Numbered from the stretch's first letter, positions 45,729-55,628 are shown. The stretch: DNA of 64,000 nt from Rhodobacteraceae bacterium 63075 (GCA_003417655.1 QVMW01000007.1:62001-126000), one strand, 5' to 3'. Notes: generated by a model not told the origin, from the letters alone. Made by a program: numbers and translations.

Positions 45729-46523
45729 GTGGAAAAGGCACTGGTGCTGGGAAAAACGGGCAGGCTCGGCCGGGCACTCAGGCGCTACTGGGCTGCAAAC
45801 GAGCCGCGGTTCAGACCTGTCTGGATCGGACGCAGGCCGTCCGAGGGCAAATTGCCGGCCGCGCGGGCGGTCCTGGCGCTCTGGGGCAGGACGGCAGGCG
45901 ACGCTGCGACCCTTTCGGAGAACGCCGAGCTCGCCGAGCGCGCCGCCGCGCTGGCCGATGAGGCCGGGGCCGAGCGGGTTTTGCACCTGTCGAGCGCGGC
46001 GGTCTATGGGGGCGGTGCGGGGCCGTATCGCGAAGCGGACGCGCCGGCACCGCGAAACGCCTATGGCGCGTCCAAGTGCGAGATGGAAGCCCGCATCGCC
46101 CGGCTCGGCGGCGGCGCGCGGCATTGCATCCTGCGGCTGGCCAATGTCGCCGGGGCCGACAGCCTCTTTCATGCGCTGGAAACACGCGATGAGATCGTGC
46201 TCGACCGTTTCGAAAGCGGCGGCGGGCCGGAGCGCAGCTATATAGCCATTCCGGAGCTGGCGCAGGTTTTCGAGGCGCTGCTCGGTTGCGAGGCCGCGCG
46301 CCTGCCGCAGGTTCTGAACGTCGCCGCGCCCCGGCCCCTGGCCATGGAGGAGATCGCGCGCGCGGCAGGGCGCAAGATTGTCTGGCAAGAGGCGGGTGAG
46401 GAGGCGGTGAGGCGCGTCGTGCTCGATACGGCGCGACTCGAAAGCCTGGTGAGCCTCGGCCCGCAGGCAAGCGATGCGGGCCATCTCGTGGAAAGCTGGC
46501 AGCGCTACGGGGCGGGCGCATGA
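45729..46523 (+). CDS. NAD-dependent sugar epimerase/dehydratase family protein
   Basis: The 264-residue protein has a short Rossmann start (ALVLGKTGRLGRALRRY) and the SDR catalytic pattern LSSAAVYGG and NAYGASKCEME (YxxxK). It is shorter than typical sugar epimerases. GTG 45729 follows GGAGA. It overlaps the sugar transferase gene by ATGA, so both likely act on one glycan precursor. It is divergent from the Wza-type gene. Confidence 0.82.
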   Translation: MEKALVLGKTGRLGRALRRYWAANEPRFRPVWIGRRPSEGKLPAARAVLALWGRTAGDAATLSENAELAERAAALADEAGAERVLHLSSAAVYGGGAGPYREADAPAPRNAYGASKCEMEARIARLGGGARHCILRLANVAGADSLFHALETRDEIVLDRFESGGGPERSYIAIPELAQVFEALLGCEAARLPQVLNVAAPRPLAMEEIARAAGRKIVWQEAGEEAVRRVVLDTARLESLVSLGPQASDAGHLVESWQRYGAGA

Positions 46524-47131
46524 GCGCGGGCAAGCGGGCGCTGGACATCGGCCTTGCGCTGCTGCTCGCGCTCCTGCTCTGGCCGCTTGCGCTGGGCATC
46601 GCCATTGCGATCCGCCTTGTCGATGGCGCGCCGGTCTTCTATGTGGCCGAGCGGATGCGGGCACCGGGCGAGCCCTTCATGCTCTGGAAGTTCCGCACCA
46701 TGCGCGATGCGGCGCAAAACGAGGGGGTGAGCGGCGGCGACAAGGGAGCGCGGATCACCGGCCTGGGCCGTTTCCTGCGGCGCACGCGGCTCGACGAACT
46801 GCCCCAGCTCTGGAACATCCTCAAGGGCGATATCAGCTTCGTCGGCCCGCGCCCGCCCCTGCGGCGCTATGTCGAGATGTGCCCTGCGCTTTATGGCGAG
46901 GTGCTCAAGGCGCGGCCTGGTGTGACGGGGTTGGCGACGCTGGCTTTCCATGCGCGCGAGGAGGCGCTTTTGGCCGCGTGCCGCACGGCAGAAGAGACGG
47001 AGGCTGTCTACCTGCGCCGCTGCGTGCCCGCCAAGGCGCGGCTCGATCTGATCTACCGCGACAATCGGACGCTGTGCTGGGATCTGCGGCTGATGGCGGC
47101 CACGGTGATCCGGCGCGTCGGCTATAGGTAG
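46520..47131 (+). CDS. Bacterial sugar transferase (PglC/WcaJ-type)
   Basis: The 203-residue monotopic phosphoglycosyl transferase has a re-entrant hydrophobic helix (LLLALLLWPLALGIAIAI), MLWKFRTM, RRTRLDELPQLWNILKGD with the catalytic Asp-Glu pair, and FVGPRPPLRRYVEM. PGVTGLATL follows. It moves a sugar-1-phosphate onto undecaprenyl phosphate and starts glycan assembly. Confidence 0.93.
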   Translation: MSAGKRALDIGLALLLALLLWPLALGIAIAIRLVDGAPVFYVAERMRAPGEPFMLWKFRTMRDAAQNEGVSGGDKGARITGLGRFLRRTRLDELPQLWNILKGDISFVGPRPPLRRYVEMCPALYGEVLKARPGVTGLATLAFHAREEALLAACRTAEETEAVYLRRCVPAKARLDLIYRDNRTLCWDLRLMAATVIRRVGYR

Positions 47132-47135
47132 GGCT

Positions 47136-47597
47136 TTAGCGCGTCAGTTCCATCGCGATGCTCTGCCGCCTTTCGGGCTTGGTCAGGGTGATCGTGAGGC
47201 CGATCCTGTCGGCGGCGAGAAGCTTCATCGCCAGGGTTATGTCCTGCTGCGCGCGGCGGCCTGTCAGCGCGACGCCGTCCGGCATGAGGATGCCCGTCAG
47301 CTCCACCGGACGTTGCGCGCCCGTGTCCTGCAAAGTGCGGCTGCGCAGGCTGCCATCGGGCTCGCGCAGAAAGACGAAGTGAATATCCTCGCGCCGTCGG
47401 GCGCTGGCGCAGGCCCCTTGCACTTCGCTGGCTTTCGCATCGGTCGTGATCGTCAGGCGGCAGCGCAGGTCCTCGTCGATGTTGCGGTCGAGATACGTCC
47501 CGCGCCCCGACCAGCTTCCGGCCATCTCGAAGAGCGCGTCCTGCGCCGTGGCGGCTGCGGGCGCAAGGGCGAGGAGAATGAAAACTGCGTAGCGCAT
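47136..47597 (-). CDS. Exported small protein paired with the MMPL exporter
   Basis: The 153-residue protein has a signal peptide (YAVFILLALAPAAATAQ) and a beta-rich mature part (GSWSGRGTYLDRNIDED, ADRIGLTITLTKPERRQ). MMPL exporters are often paired with LolA-like lipid carriers; this does not look like LolA by eye, but a lipid-related role is possible. It follows the MMPL gene with a 1-bp overlap. Confidence 0.65.
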   Translation of the reverse strand: MRYAVFILLALAPAAATAQDALFEMAGSWSGRGTYLDRNIDEDLRCRLTITTDAKASEVQGACASARRREDIHFVFLREPDGSLRSRTLQDTGAQRPVELTGILMPDGVALTGRRAQQDITLAMKLLAADRIGLTITLTKPERRQSIAMELTR

Positions 47598-49669
47598 CAG
47601 AACCTGTCCTTTCGCAAGAGCACGATCAGCAGGGCGGGGAAGAGCAGAAGATCCGCCAGCAGGGCGATGACGATCGCCTGCGCGGTCAGCGCGCCGAAAA
47701 GGCCGACGGCGGGCAGGGCGCTGAAGGCGGTCAGCGCAAAGCCGGCGATGAGCAGCAGGCTGGTCGTCATGATCGGCGAGATGAGCGCGGCGAGGCTCTG
47801 CTCGATGACGGCTTCCGGCGCCGTGCCCTCGCGCCTTTTCAGGCGGACGCGGTTGATCACGTGGATCGTGTTGTCCACGGCGATGCCGAAGGCCACCAGC
47901 AGCGCGATGGAGGCGGTGATCGTCACGGTCTGGCCGGTGAGCGCCATCCAGGCCTCGATCCCGAGGATGGGCAGCAGGTTGGGCACCAGCGTGACCAGCC
48001 CGGCCCAGGCCGAGCGCAAGGCCAGCGCGATGCCGAGCGTCATCAGCGCGATGGCGATGTAGAAGGCGGTGCGCAGCCCGTCGACGAGCACGGGCAATTG
48101 CTCTGCCGCGAGGATCGCGTAGCCCGTCACGTCGGCATCTTCCAGCCCGGCCGCGTCCAGCCTGGCCCTGAGGCGCGCGACATCGGCTTCGATCTCGCCG
48201 GGCTCGTTCAGGATCGAGGTGGGCACCGGGATGGAATAGCCGCTGCCATCCGCCGCGACGAGGCGCGCGGGGGCGTCAGCCTCATCGGGGAGCGTCACGG
48301 GCGCACCGAGAAGCGCATCGGTCGCGCGTGCAAGGCGGGCGGCATCGGCCTCGGAGCTCTCGCCCGTGGCCGGAACGAAGACGTTGTGCCGCCCGCTTCC
48401 GGGCAGCTCAGCCTCGAGCACGGCCAGGTCTTCCAGCAGGCTGGAGGCGCGCGGGACATGCTCGAACGGGTCATAGCCCGTCACGACACGGGGCTGCGCG
48501 GCGATGAGGAGGGCCAGCAGCACGAGCGCGGCCGCCGAGACCGCCCCGGCATGGCGCAGCAGCCGGACGGGCAGGCCGAGAAAGGAGCGGAACCTCTGGC
48601 TGGATTGCAGCGTCACCTGCCGCGTCAGCAGCAGGCGGGCGAGCAGGGGCACCACCGTTGCCACGACGATCAGCGTGAGGATCATGCCGAGCGCTCCGAC
48701 GATGGCGAGCTCGCGCAGCGCCTCGGAATCGATCCAGAGCATGACAAGGAAGGCCAGCACGGTCGTCAGTGTGGTCGAGACGATTGCGGGCAGGATCTCG
48801 CGCCGCGCGGCGGCCACCGCGGCGGGGATATCCGCCTCCGGCCTGTGGCAGATCGCATGAAAGTAGTGAATGCTGTCTGCAAAGCCGAGCACGATCAGGA
48901 TCACCGGGATGAGCGAGAGCAGTGGCGAAAGGGCCGTTCCCGTGACTGCCAGCGCGCCAAGGCCGAGCGCCAGCGCCATGAGGATGGGCAGGCCGCTGAT
49001 GACCACCGCGCGCCATGACCGGAAGATGACGAAGATCAGCGCGAGGCCGAGCACCACGGCGAGCGGGGTGATCGTGAGCTGGTCGCGCAGGAGCGCGGCG
49101 TTGATTTCCTCTTCGAGCCGGGGCGTGCCGACCCGGGTGATCCCGAGCGCCGGATCGGCCAGCGCGAGAGGCTCCGAGAGAACGGGGCCGAACTCGGGCG
49201 GCGCGAGCGCGTCGTCCATCTGGATGATGACCAGGGTCATGCGCGCGTCCTCGGAGACAAGGCCGGAGGCAAAGGGGAGTGTCTCGCGCATCAGCGCGAG
49301 CTGCTCGGCGGGGGCGAGACCGGCGGCGCGCTCGCTTTTCAGAAAGCTCTGGGGGCTGCCTTCCGCTGTCAGCGAGAAGAGGCTGAAGACATCCTCCACG
49401 CCGCGCGCCAGTTGCAGCTCGATCAGCATGTCTTCCAGCGCCGCCAGTGGCAGCACATCCTGCGACCGGACGGCCAGCACCACGTCCCGCGTGTCGTCGC
49501 CGAAGCGCGCCCGGTGCTCGGCAAAGCGCGTGTAGCTCTCCGCCGAACTTTCGAGGCTCCTTGTCAGGTCCGCATCGAATTCGAGCCGGGCCACGCCGAA
49601 GAAAAGGGCCGCGAGCGCCAGAACGGCACATGCGGCGAATGCGATCCTGTCAATAAACACGCGGGGCAT
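47597..49669 (-). CDS. RND/MMPL-family lipid or small-molecule exporter
   Basis: The 690-residue membrane protein has the RND layout with two sets of membrane helices (after residue 205 and after 530) and two periplasmic loops. MMPL signatures are VILIVLGFADSIHYFHA and LVAFGIAVDNTIHVINR, each with the Asp of the proton relay. Such proteins export lipids (HpnN, MmpL). A divergent acyltransferase-like gene shares an 80-bp upstream gap. Confidence 0.88.
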   Translation of the reverse strand: MPRVFIDRIAFAACAVLALAALFFGVARLEFDADLTRSLESSAESYTRFAEHRARFGDDTRDVVLAVRSQDVLPLAALEDMLIELQLARGVEDVFSLFSLTAEGSPQSFLKSERAAGLAPAEQLALMRETLPFASGLVSEDARMTLVIIQMDDALAPPEFGPVLSEPLALADPALGITRVGTPRLEEEINAALLRDQLTITPLAVVLGLALIFVIFRSWRAVVISGLPILMALALGLGALAVTGTALSPLLSLIPVILIVLGFADSIHYFHAICHRPEADIPAAVAAARREILPAIVSTTLTTVLAFLVMLWIDSEALRELAIVGALGMILTLIVVATVVPLLARLLLTRQVTLQSSQRFRSFLGLPVRLLRHAGAVSAAALVLLALLIAAQPRVVTGYDPFEHVPRASSLLEDLAVLEAELPGSGRHNVFVPATGESSEADAARLARATDALLGAPVTLPDEADAPARLVAADGSGYSIPVPTSILNEPGEIEADVARLRARLDAAGLEDADVTGYAILAAEQLPVLVDGLRTAFYIAIALMTLGIALALRSAWAGLVTLVPNLLPILGIEAWMALTGQTVTITASIALLVAFGIAVDNTIHVINRVRLKRREGTAPEAVIEQSLAALISPIMTTSLLLIAGFALTAFSALPAVGLFGALTAQAIVIALLADLLLFPALLIVLLRKDRF

Positions 49670-49748
49670 GGGGTGTTATCGGCGTCTTTACAGACGTCTG
49701 CAATCCTGTATCTACTGATCCGGGCAGGATTTTCTGGGGGAACCGTTC

Positions 49749-50963
49749 ATGAAGCACGCATCCGGCGCCTTCGCGCGCCCGTTTTCGAACATGCAGTGGT
49801 ATCTGGCGGATGCGCAGAACACGGTTCACTGCATTCTCGCCAGCCCTCATGAGATGACCGAAGACGCCTTCCGCGAGCTGCTCGCGCGGTTCGCGCAGAA
49901 CGGACCCTCGGTGCTCTGGCAGGAAGACCGCGACGCGCAGACACTGGTTCATCGCGGTGATCTCGACCTTGTCGAGCTGGGCCGCTACACGCGCAGCGAT
50001 GGGGCCTTGATGCCGCATTCCGAGCTTGCCGAGACACTGGCAAAGCCCTTCACGCCAGACGAGCCTGCCAGCTTCCGAGCCACCTGCTACACAGCGCCGG
50101 AGCCGAACGAGAACGGCATGCGCACTTGGATCGTCTTCGAGACATCGCACGCGATGACCGAGGGCAGCGACATCTCCAAGCTGCTGCGGCGCATGACGGA
50201 CGATACCGATGCGCGCCCGCAGAAAGTCAGCTCCCGGATGCGCGCGGGCGAGGTCGGAGCGCTGTTTCTCGTGCCTTTCATCTGGGTGCTGCACATGTTC
50301 GCCGCATGGAGCCACAAGCCGCACCGCCGGGACTACGGCTTTTCGCGCGTGACCCTCGACAAGGCCGATCTCGGGCGCGCCGCCCGCGAGCTTGGCGTCA
50401 GCAAGCGCGCCGTGATCTTCGGGACCGTCACGCACGCGCTCTTGTCCGACAAGCTGGGCAAGAAGGGCCATCTGGCCTATACCCAGCTGCCCGGAGAGCG
50501 GCTCAGGCTGGACAGCGAGAACTATCTCAACGTGCAGGTCGACGAGGTCAGAGCGCCGATCCGCGAGGACCTGAAGACCCAGATCACCGAGCTGCACGAG
50601 ACGCTTGCGCCGAGGGCCGGCGCGTCTCACTTCGTGTCGATCTGGCACAACAAGCTTCTGAGCATGCATCGCTTCTTCTATCGGCGGATGCCCTGGCTCT
50701 ACCCAAAGAACTTTTTCGATTTTTCGCCCTATGATCTGCTGCTCTCGCTGTTGCCACCGATCCGGCCGGCGCGCTCATGGGCCGATCTTCAGGACACGAC
50801 CGTCTTCGCAGGGAGCAACACGGGGGCCTATCCCACCTGCATCATCGCGGTGGGCGAGACCGAGATCAGCCTGAACTTCTGGCTCGATGCGGCGCGGGAA
50901 GACCGGCTGGCAGACGTGCTGAGCAACGCCGAGGCGCTGTCCATCGGCGCGCGCGGCTGGTGA
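49749..50963 (+). CDS. CoA-dependent acyltransferase-fold protein
   Basis: The 404-residue protein resembles WS/DGAT, PapA and chloramphenicol-acetyltransferase-like folds. There is one HxxxEG-type site (ETSHAMTEGSD, histidine near 131), where the family usually has HHxxxDG, and a late conserved segment (GAYPTCIIAVGETEISLNF). Start ATG 49749. Divergence from the MMPL exporter suggests it makes an acylated product that the exporter moves. The substrate is unknown. Confidence 0.55.
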   Translation: MKHASGAFARPFSNMQWYLADAQNTVHCILASPHEMTEDAFRELLARFAQNGPSVLWQEDRDAQTLVHRGDLDLVELGRYTRSDGALMPHSELAETLAKPFTPDEPASFRATCYTAPEPNENGMRTWIVFETSHAMTEGSDISKLLRRMTDDTDARPQKVSSRMRAGEVGALFLVPFIWVLHMFAAWSHKPHRRDYGFSRVTLDKADLGRAARELGVSKRAVIFGTVTHALLSDKLGKKGHLAYTQLPGERLRLDSENYLNVQVDEVRAPIREDLKTQITELHETLAPRAGASHFVSIWHNKLLSMHRFFYRRMPWLYPKNFFDFSPYDLLLSLLPPIRPARSWADLQDTTVFAGSNTGAYPTCIIAVGETEISLNFWLDAAREDRLADVLSNAEALSIGARGW

Positions 50964-51002
50964 GGCGGGTCGTTACGCGACTGCAGATGCCGCCTAGCGC
51001 CG

Positions 51003-53048
51003 TCAGAGATCCTTCACGAGGCGCAGCGCGTCGTAGATCGCGGCGTGGGTGTTGCGGGCAGAGACGGCATCGCCGATGCGGAAGAGCTGGAAGCGCCCCT
51101 CGGGGTTTTTCGTGACCCGCTGCGGGCGGCCCGCGATCAGCGCGTCATAGTCGACAGCGCCGTGATTGCTGCTCAGGGGCTTGAGGGCCGTGTAGAGCTC
51201 GTCATTTGGCAGGGTGCCGTAGTTGAGCACGACCTGGTCATAGAGCCTCTTCTCGGCGAGGTCGGAATAATCCGTGCCGATCGTCGCGGCGAGCTTGTTG
51301 CCCTTCCGGGCCACCCCGAGCAGGCGGCGTGTGACCGTGAACGTCACGTCGCGCTCTTGCAGGCTGCGCATGTAGGGGGTGAGGTTCATGCCGAGCACTT
51401 CCGGCGAGAGCGTCCTGTCGGGCGTCATCACCTCGACCTTCGCTCCCGCTGCGCTGGCCACTTCGGCGGCTTGCAGCGCAGCATGGTCGCCAGCCTCATC
51501 GTAGATCAGGATATGCTCTGCGGGCGCGACATCGCCCGAGAGAATGTCCCAGGCGGTGACCGTGTGCGGGGCGTCGCTCTTCTGCTCGAAAAGATGCGTG
51601 GCCGGCAGGCCGCCCGTGGCGATGATCACCACGTCGGGCGCGAGGGCTGTGACATCGGCCTCGTCCGCGTAGCTGTTGAAGTGAAAGGTCACATCGCGCG
51701 CCGCGCATTGGGCCATGCGCCAGTCGATGATCCCGATCATCTCGCGGCGGCGCGGGCTCTGCGCCGTGAGCCGGACCTGCCCGCCCGGGTCAGCTGCGGC
51801 CTCGAAGACCGTGACCTCGTGGCCGCGCTCGGCGGCGACGCGGGCGGCCTCCAGACCGCCGGGGCCAGCGCCGACGACGACCAACTTGCGGCGCGTCCCG
51901 GCCGGGGCGATCTCGTGCGGCATGGTCGCTTCGCGGCCCGTGGCCGCGTTGTGAATGCAGAGCGCATCCCCGGCCTGGTAGATCCGGTCGAGGCAGTAGG
52001 TGGCCCCGACGCAGGGGCGGATGTCATCCTCGCGGCCCTCGGCGATCTTTTTGACGATATGCGGATCGGCCATGTGGGCGCGCGTCATCCCGACCATGTC
52101 CAGCAGCCCCTCGCGGATGGCGTGGCGCGCCGTGGGCACATCGGGGATGCGTGCGGCGTGGAAGGTGGGCATGCCAGTGGCTTCGCGCACGGCGCCCGCG
52201 AAGTCGAGATGCGGCGCGGAGGCCATGCCCTGCACGGGGATCACGTCGGTCATCGCCGGGTCTGTGTGCACGCGCCCGCGGATCACGTTGAGAAAGTCGA
52301 TCTGGCCGGTCGCGGCGAGGCGCTTGGAAATCTCCAGCCCCTCCTCGGGGGTGATCCCGCCGGACTCGGCCTCGTCGGCGGTGTAGCGGTAGCCGACAAT
52401 GAACTCGTCGCCCACGCGCTTGCGGATCGCCTCGGTCACTTCGAGCGGCAGGCGCATGCGGCTTTCAAGGCTCGCGCCGCCATAGGGGCCGTCCAGATCA
52501 TTGGTCAGCGGGGACCAGAACTGGTCCAGCAGGTGGCCGTAGACCTGAAGCTCGATCCCGTCCATGCCGCCCTCCTTCATGCGCTCGGCGGCATCGGCGA
52601 AATCGGTGATGATGCGGGCGATATCCCAATCCTCCGCGAGCTTGGGAAAGGCCCGGTGCGCGGGCTCGCGGTTGCGCGAGGCGGAGAGGGAGGGCAGCCA
52701 GTCGCCCTTGTTCCAGGTGGTGCGGCGCCCGAGATGCGTGAGCTGGATCATCACCGCGCAGCCATGCTCGTGACAGGCATCGGTGAGCGCGCGGATATGC
52801 GGGACGACGTCATCGCGGTAGGCGAGGATATTGTTGAAGGCGGGCGGGCTGTCGCGGCTGACGGTGGCCGAGCCTGCCGTCATGGCGAGCGCGACACCAG
52901 CTTTCGCGCGCTCGGCGTGGTAGAGGCGGTAGCGCTCGGTGGGCATGCCGTCCTCGGGATAGGCCGGCTCATGGGCCGTCGTCATGATCCGGTTGCGCAG
53001 GGTGAGATGCTTGAGCTGGTAGGGCTGGAGGAGGGGGTCGCTGGACAT
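51003..53048 (-). CDS. FMN/FAD oxidoreductase, N-methylproline demethylase-like
   Basis: The 681-residue protein of the trimethylamine dehydrogenase / dienoyl-CoA reductase family has an N-terminal old-yellow-enzyme barrel (NRIMTTAHEPAYPEDG, MIQLTHLGRR). An iron-sulfur site follows (CVGATYCLDRIYQAGDALC). The C-terminal NAD/FAD part has VVVGAGPGGLEAARVAAERG and VVIIATGGLPA. It resembles enzymes that demethylate betaines such as N-methylproline. The start MSSDPLL at 53048 was chosen because upstream codons lack family likeness. Confidence 0.8.
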   Translation of the reverse strand: MSSDPLLQPYQLKHLTLRNRIMTTAHEPAYPEDGMPTERYRLYHAERAKAGVALAMTAGSATVSRDSPPAFNNILAYRDDVVPHIRALTDACHEHGCAVMIQLTHLGRRTTWNKGDWLPSLSASRNREPAHRAFPKLAEDWDIARIITDFADAAERMKEGGMDGIELQVYGHLLDQFWSPLTNDLDGPYGGASLESRMRLPLEVTEAIRKRVGDEFIVGYRYTADEAESGGITPEEGLEISKRLAATGQIDFLNVIRGRVHTDPAMTDVIPVQGMASAPHLDFAGAVREATGMPTFHAARIPDVPTARHAIREGLLDMVGMTRAHMADPHIVKKIAEGREDDIRPCVGATYCLDRIYQAGDALCIHNAATGREATMPHEIAPAGTRRKLVVVGAGPGGLEAARVAAERGHEVTVFEAAADPGGQVRLTAQSPRRREMIGIIDWRMAQCAARDVTFHFNSYADEADVTALAPDVVIIATGGLPATHLFEQKSDAPHTVTAWDILSGDVAPAEHILIYDEAGDHAALQAAEVASAAGAKVEVMTPDRTLSPEVLGMNLTPYMRSLQERDVTFTVTRRLLGVARKGNKLAATIGTDYSDLAEKRLYDQVVLNYGTLPNDELYTALKPLSSNHGAVDYDALIAGRPQRVTKNPEGRFQLFRIGDAVSARNTHAAIYDALRLVKDL

Positions 53049-53261
53049 GGCTGTGCTCTGGCTGCTTGGGCTGGTTCCAGGAGCACCGTGAGCGCGCGGG
53101 GGTGGCCGTGTCAACGAAAACGAGCGTGCGCTCCGGCCCGCAAGCGCCCATCGCCGATCCATATAGCAAAGGCCGCCCAACCCCGCGCAATCAACGCAAA
53201 TCACGCCGTCATGCCGTTGTCCCGAAGGGGCTCAACCGCCCCGTTTCACGCGGCGGCCCGC

Positions 53262-53867
53262 TCAGCGCTTGCGGTCGCGGCGCGATGACATGGGCTGGAA
53301 GGCGACGCCGACATGGGCCTCGCAATAGGGCTTGCCCGATTTGGTGGGCAGGCCGCAGAACCAGAAGTCATCCGTGGCCGGGTCTCCGACGGGCCATTTG
53401 CAGGTCCGTTCCGTCAGCTCCATGAGCGAGAGCTTCTTGGCCTTCTTCTCGACCTCGTTGACCTTGGCCAGAGCCTCGGCGCTGATCTCGTTGTTGGAGG
53501 GCTGCGGCGGCAGGGGCTGGCCGGCGGGAATGATCGCGCGGCGGGCCGGAGCAGGTGGCGTGGCCGACTTGGTCTCGGCCTCGGGCTGCGCGTCGCCCTC
53601 TGCCTCGGGTTCCGGTTCGGCCGGCGCGGGCTTTGCGGCGGCCTTCTTCGGCGCGGCTTTTGGCTTGGACGGTTTCTTCGGCGCGGCGGCGGGCTTCGCT
53701 TCGGCCTTGGTGGCGTCGGTCGTCCGGTTGCTCAGACCGAGGCGGTGCACCTTGCCGATCACGGCGTTGCGCGTGACACCGCCGAGCTCCTTGGCGATCT
53801 GGCTTGCCGACTGGCCTTCGCTCCACATCTTCTTGAGGGTCTCTACGCGTTCGTCGGTCCAGGACAT
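53262..53867 (-). CDS. gcrA: Cell cycle regulator GcrA
   Basis: The 201-residue protein starts with the GcrA DNA-binding domain MSWTDERVETLKKMWSEGQS, then ASQIAKELGG and NAVIGKVHRLGLSNR (residues 1-48). A long Pro/Ala/Lys/Glu linker (about 49-140) leads to the sigma-binding part with CKWPVG, FCGLPTKSG and YCEAHVG. GcrA works with sigma-70 at CcrM-methylated promoters. The start at 53867 gives the family N-terminus. Confidence 0.95.
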   Translation of the reverse strand: MSWTDERVETLKKMWSEGQSASQIAKELGGVTRNAVIGKVHRLGLSNRTTDATKAEAKPAAAPKKPSKPKAAPKKAAAKPAPAEPEPEAEGDAQPEAETKSATPPAPARRAIIPAGQPLPPQPSNNEISAEALAKVNEVEKKAKKLSLMELTERTCKWPVGDPATDDFWFCGLPTKSGKPYCEAHVGVAFQPMSSRRDRKR

Positions 53868-53970
53868 GGGAATACTTTCGGGTCGTGGGGCCGCATCCGG
53901 GCAGCCCGTCATGGGTCAGCGCCCTATACTAAACATCAAAGCGGCAGATACAAGGTGGGATCGGGGCAAC

Positions 53971-54876
53971 TCAGAGCTTCCTGCGGCGTTTGAGCTGGCT
54001 TTCGCGCCAGCCGAGCAGGCCGGCGCCGGTGATGATGATCAGCGCGCCGATCAAAGTGACCCCGTCAGGCCATGCGGAGAAGACGAGCGTGTCATAGCCG
54101 GCGGCGAAAATCAGCGTGCAGAATGCGAAGGGCGCGATGTAGCTCGCCTCGGCCCGGGCCATGGCGGAGATGAACATGAACTGCGCCGTGGCCATGGCCA
54201 GCCCGACGCCCGCGAGGATGAGCCATTGCTCCGGCGTGGGCATCCGCCAGACGGGCAGCACCGCCAGCGAGGCGATGGCCAGGCCGATGGCATTGTTGAT
54301 GAAGAGGATCTGCAAGGGGCGCTCCATGCCGGACAGACGCTTGATAACCACGATTTCCGCGCCCATCAGCAGCGCCGCGCCAAGCGCGATGAGCCCGCCG
54401 ATCTCGAAGCTCTGCGCCGAGGGGCGCAAAAGGATGAGCGCGCCGACGAAGGCGATACCTGCCGCGCCCCAGCGGACCCGGCCGACACGCTCACCGAGAA
54501 AGGGGATGGCGAAGATCATCGCGAAGACCGGGTTGAGAAAGCTGATCGCCGTGGCATCGGCCATGGGAATGAAACTCACCGCCGCGAAGAGCAGTGTCAC
54601 GCCGCCCCAGCCGAAGGCGGAGCGGATGGCATGAAGCCTGTAGGCCGGGCGCTCCAGAGGGCGGCGGCGCAGGGCGAAGAGCGTGGAGATGGCCATGAAG
54701 GCGAACAGAAAGCGCCCGTGGCTGACCTGCAGCGGATGCAGCGGCGCGCCGAAGCGCGAATCGGCGGCGAGCTTGGCCATCAGCGTGGAGGTGGCGATGA
54801 AGAGAGTGGCCGCCAGCATGAAGGCGACGGCGGCGCGCGCATTGGGCGCGGTGAGCGGAGGCGGGAGCATGGCCAT
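53971..54876 (-). CDS. EamA/DMT-family transporter
   Basis: This 301-residue inner-membrane protein has ten hydrophobic segments in two EamA repeats (FMLAATLFIATSTLMAK; AALLMGAEIVVIKRL). The repeat end FLNPVFAMIFAIPFLGE carries a typical Pro and Glu. It exports a metabolite of unknown identity. The 3' end is 104 bp from gcrA on the same strand. Confidence 0.88.
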   Translation of the reverse strand: MAMLPPPLTAPNARAAVAFMLAATLFIATSTLMAKLAADSRFGAPLHPLQVSHGRFLFAFMAISTLFALRRRPLERPAYRLHAIRSAFGWGGVTLLFAAVSFIPMADATAISFLNPVFAMIFAIPFLGERVGRVRWGAAGIAFVGALILLRPSAQSFEIGGLIALGAALLMGAEIVVIKRLSGMERPLQILFINNAIGLAIASLAVLPVWRMPTPEQWLILAGVGLAMATAQFMFISAMARAEASYIAPFAFCTLIFAAGYDTLVFSAWPDGVTLIGALIIITGAGLLGWRESQLKRRRKL

Positions 54877-55158
54877 GCGGTTGCGCTACGCCCACGCTGT
54901 GTGGGGTTCAAGAGGTTTCTGGCAAGGGGCCAAGCGGTCGCTGTCATATCAGGGCGGTCCCAAAGCCCTTGGCCCGGAACCGCCGAAGTTGACCTTCGCC
55001 CCCGCGCGCCGCTGCATCGCTTTCGCATTGCAGCCGTCTGTCTGTCATCCGCAAAGCCGTAGGGCTGCCAACCGCAAGGTTCGATATGCCTCGATGCGAT
55101 GGGCTGTCCATGTGGGCTTTGGACAAAAATAGCGCAGCCGGACCCCGCGCAATCACAT

Positions 55159-55628
55159 CTTCTTGCCTTGGGTTTTCTGTTTTTTGCCTATCTCGCCCGG
55201 CCATTTCTGGTGCCGTTCGCGACGTTTCTCATTGAGCCGCGCGGAAAACGAAGAATGGTTTTCTTGGCACTGAGTGCCTTGGGGGTCTTGGTGGCGCTGT
55301 CTCTCTTCGTGCCGTTGGTTTTCAATCCGGATTGGGTGCCGCTGAGGATCGTGAACCACTCCATTGACTACACCGCACGACTGATCTGGGAGAGCATCGT
55401 GTCATATGGCCTCTTCGGGTCGTCTACGCCGGCATCGTTTGCCTGCCTTTGCTCTTGTCGTCTGATAAACATATCAAGATTTTCGGCGTCATAATCACTC
55501 TTTCCGTCATCGCAGGCTTCGCGTTCGCTCACTATGCGTTCACTTCGGTCTGGTGTTTCATGGCCGCAATCGTGTCGGCCTACCTGGTGTTTGCAATGAG
55601 AGAAGTCAGCAGGCGGAATGCGCAGTGA
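55159..55628 (+). pseudogene. Degraded DUF6629-like membrane protein gene
   Basis: Two frames together read as one membrane protein: LALGFLFFAYLARPFLVPFA through YGLF (55159-55416), then VVYAGIVCLPLLLSSDKHIK to FTSVWCFMAAIVSAYLVFAM (55419-55628). The shift is explained by one missing base at about 55417 (TTCGG for TTCCGG). The N-terminal third of the family is absent. SVWCFMAA is a family-like motif, recalled from DUF6629. Both lesions make this a pseudogene. Confidence 0.55.

Noticed and set aside
51045-53288. Long plus-strand frame opposite the oxidoreductase gene
   Set aside because: The minus strand encodes a complete oxidoreductase with cofactor motifs; the opposite frame has none.
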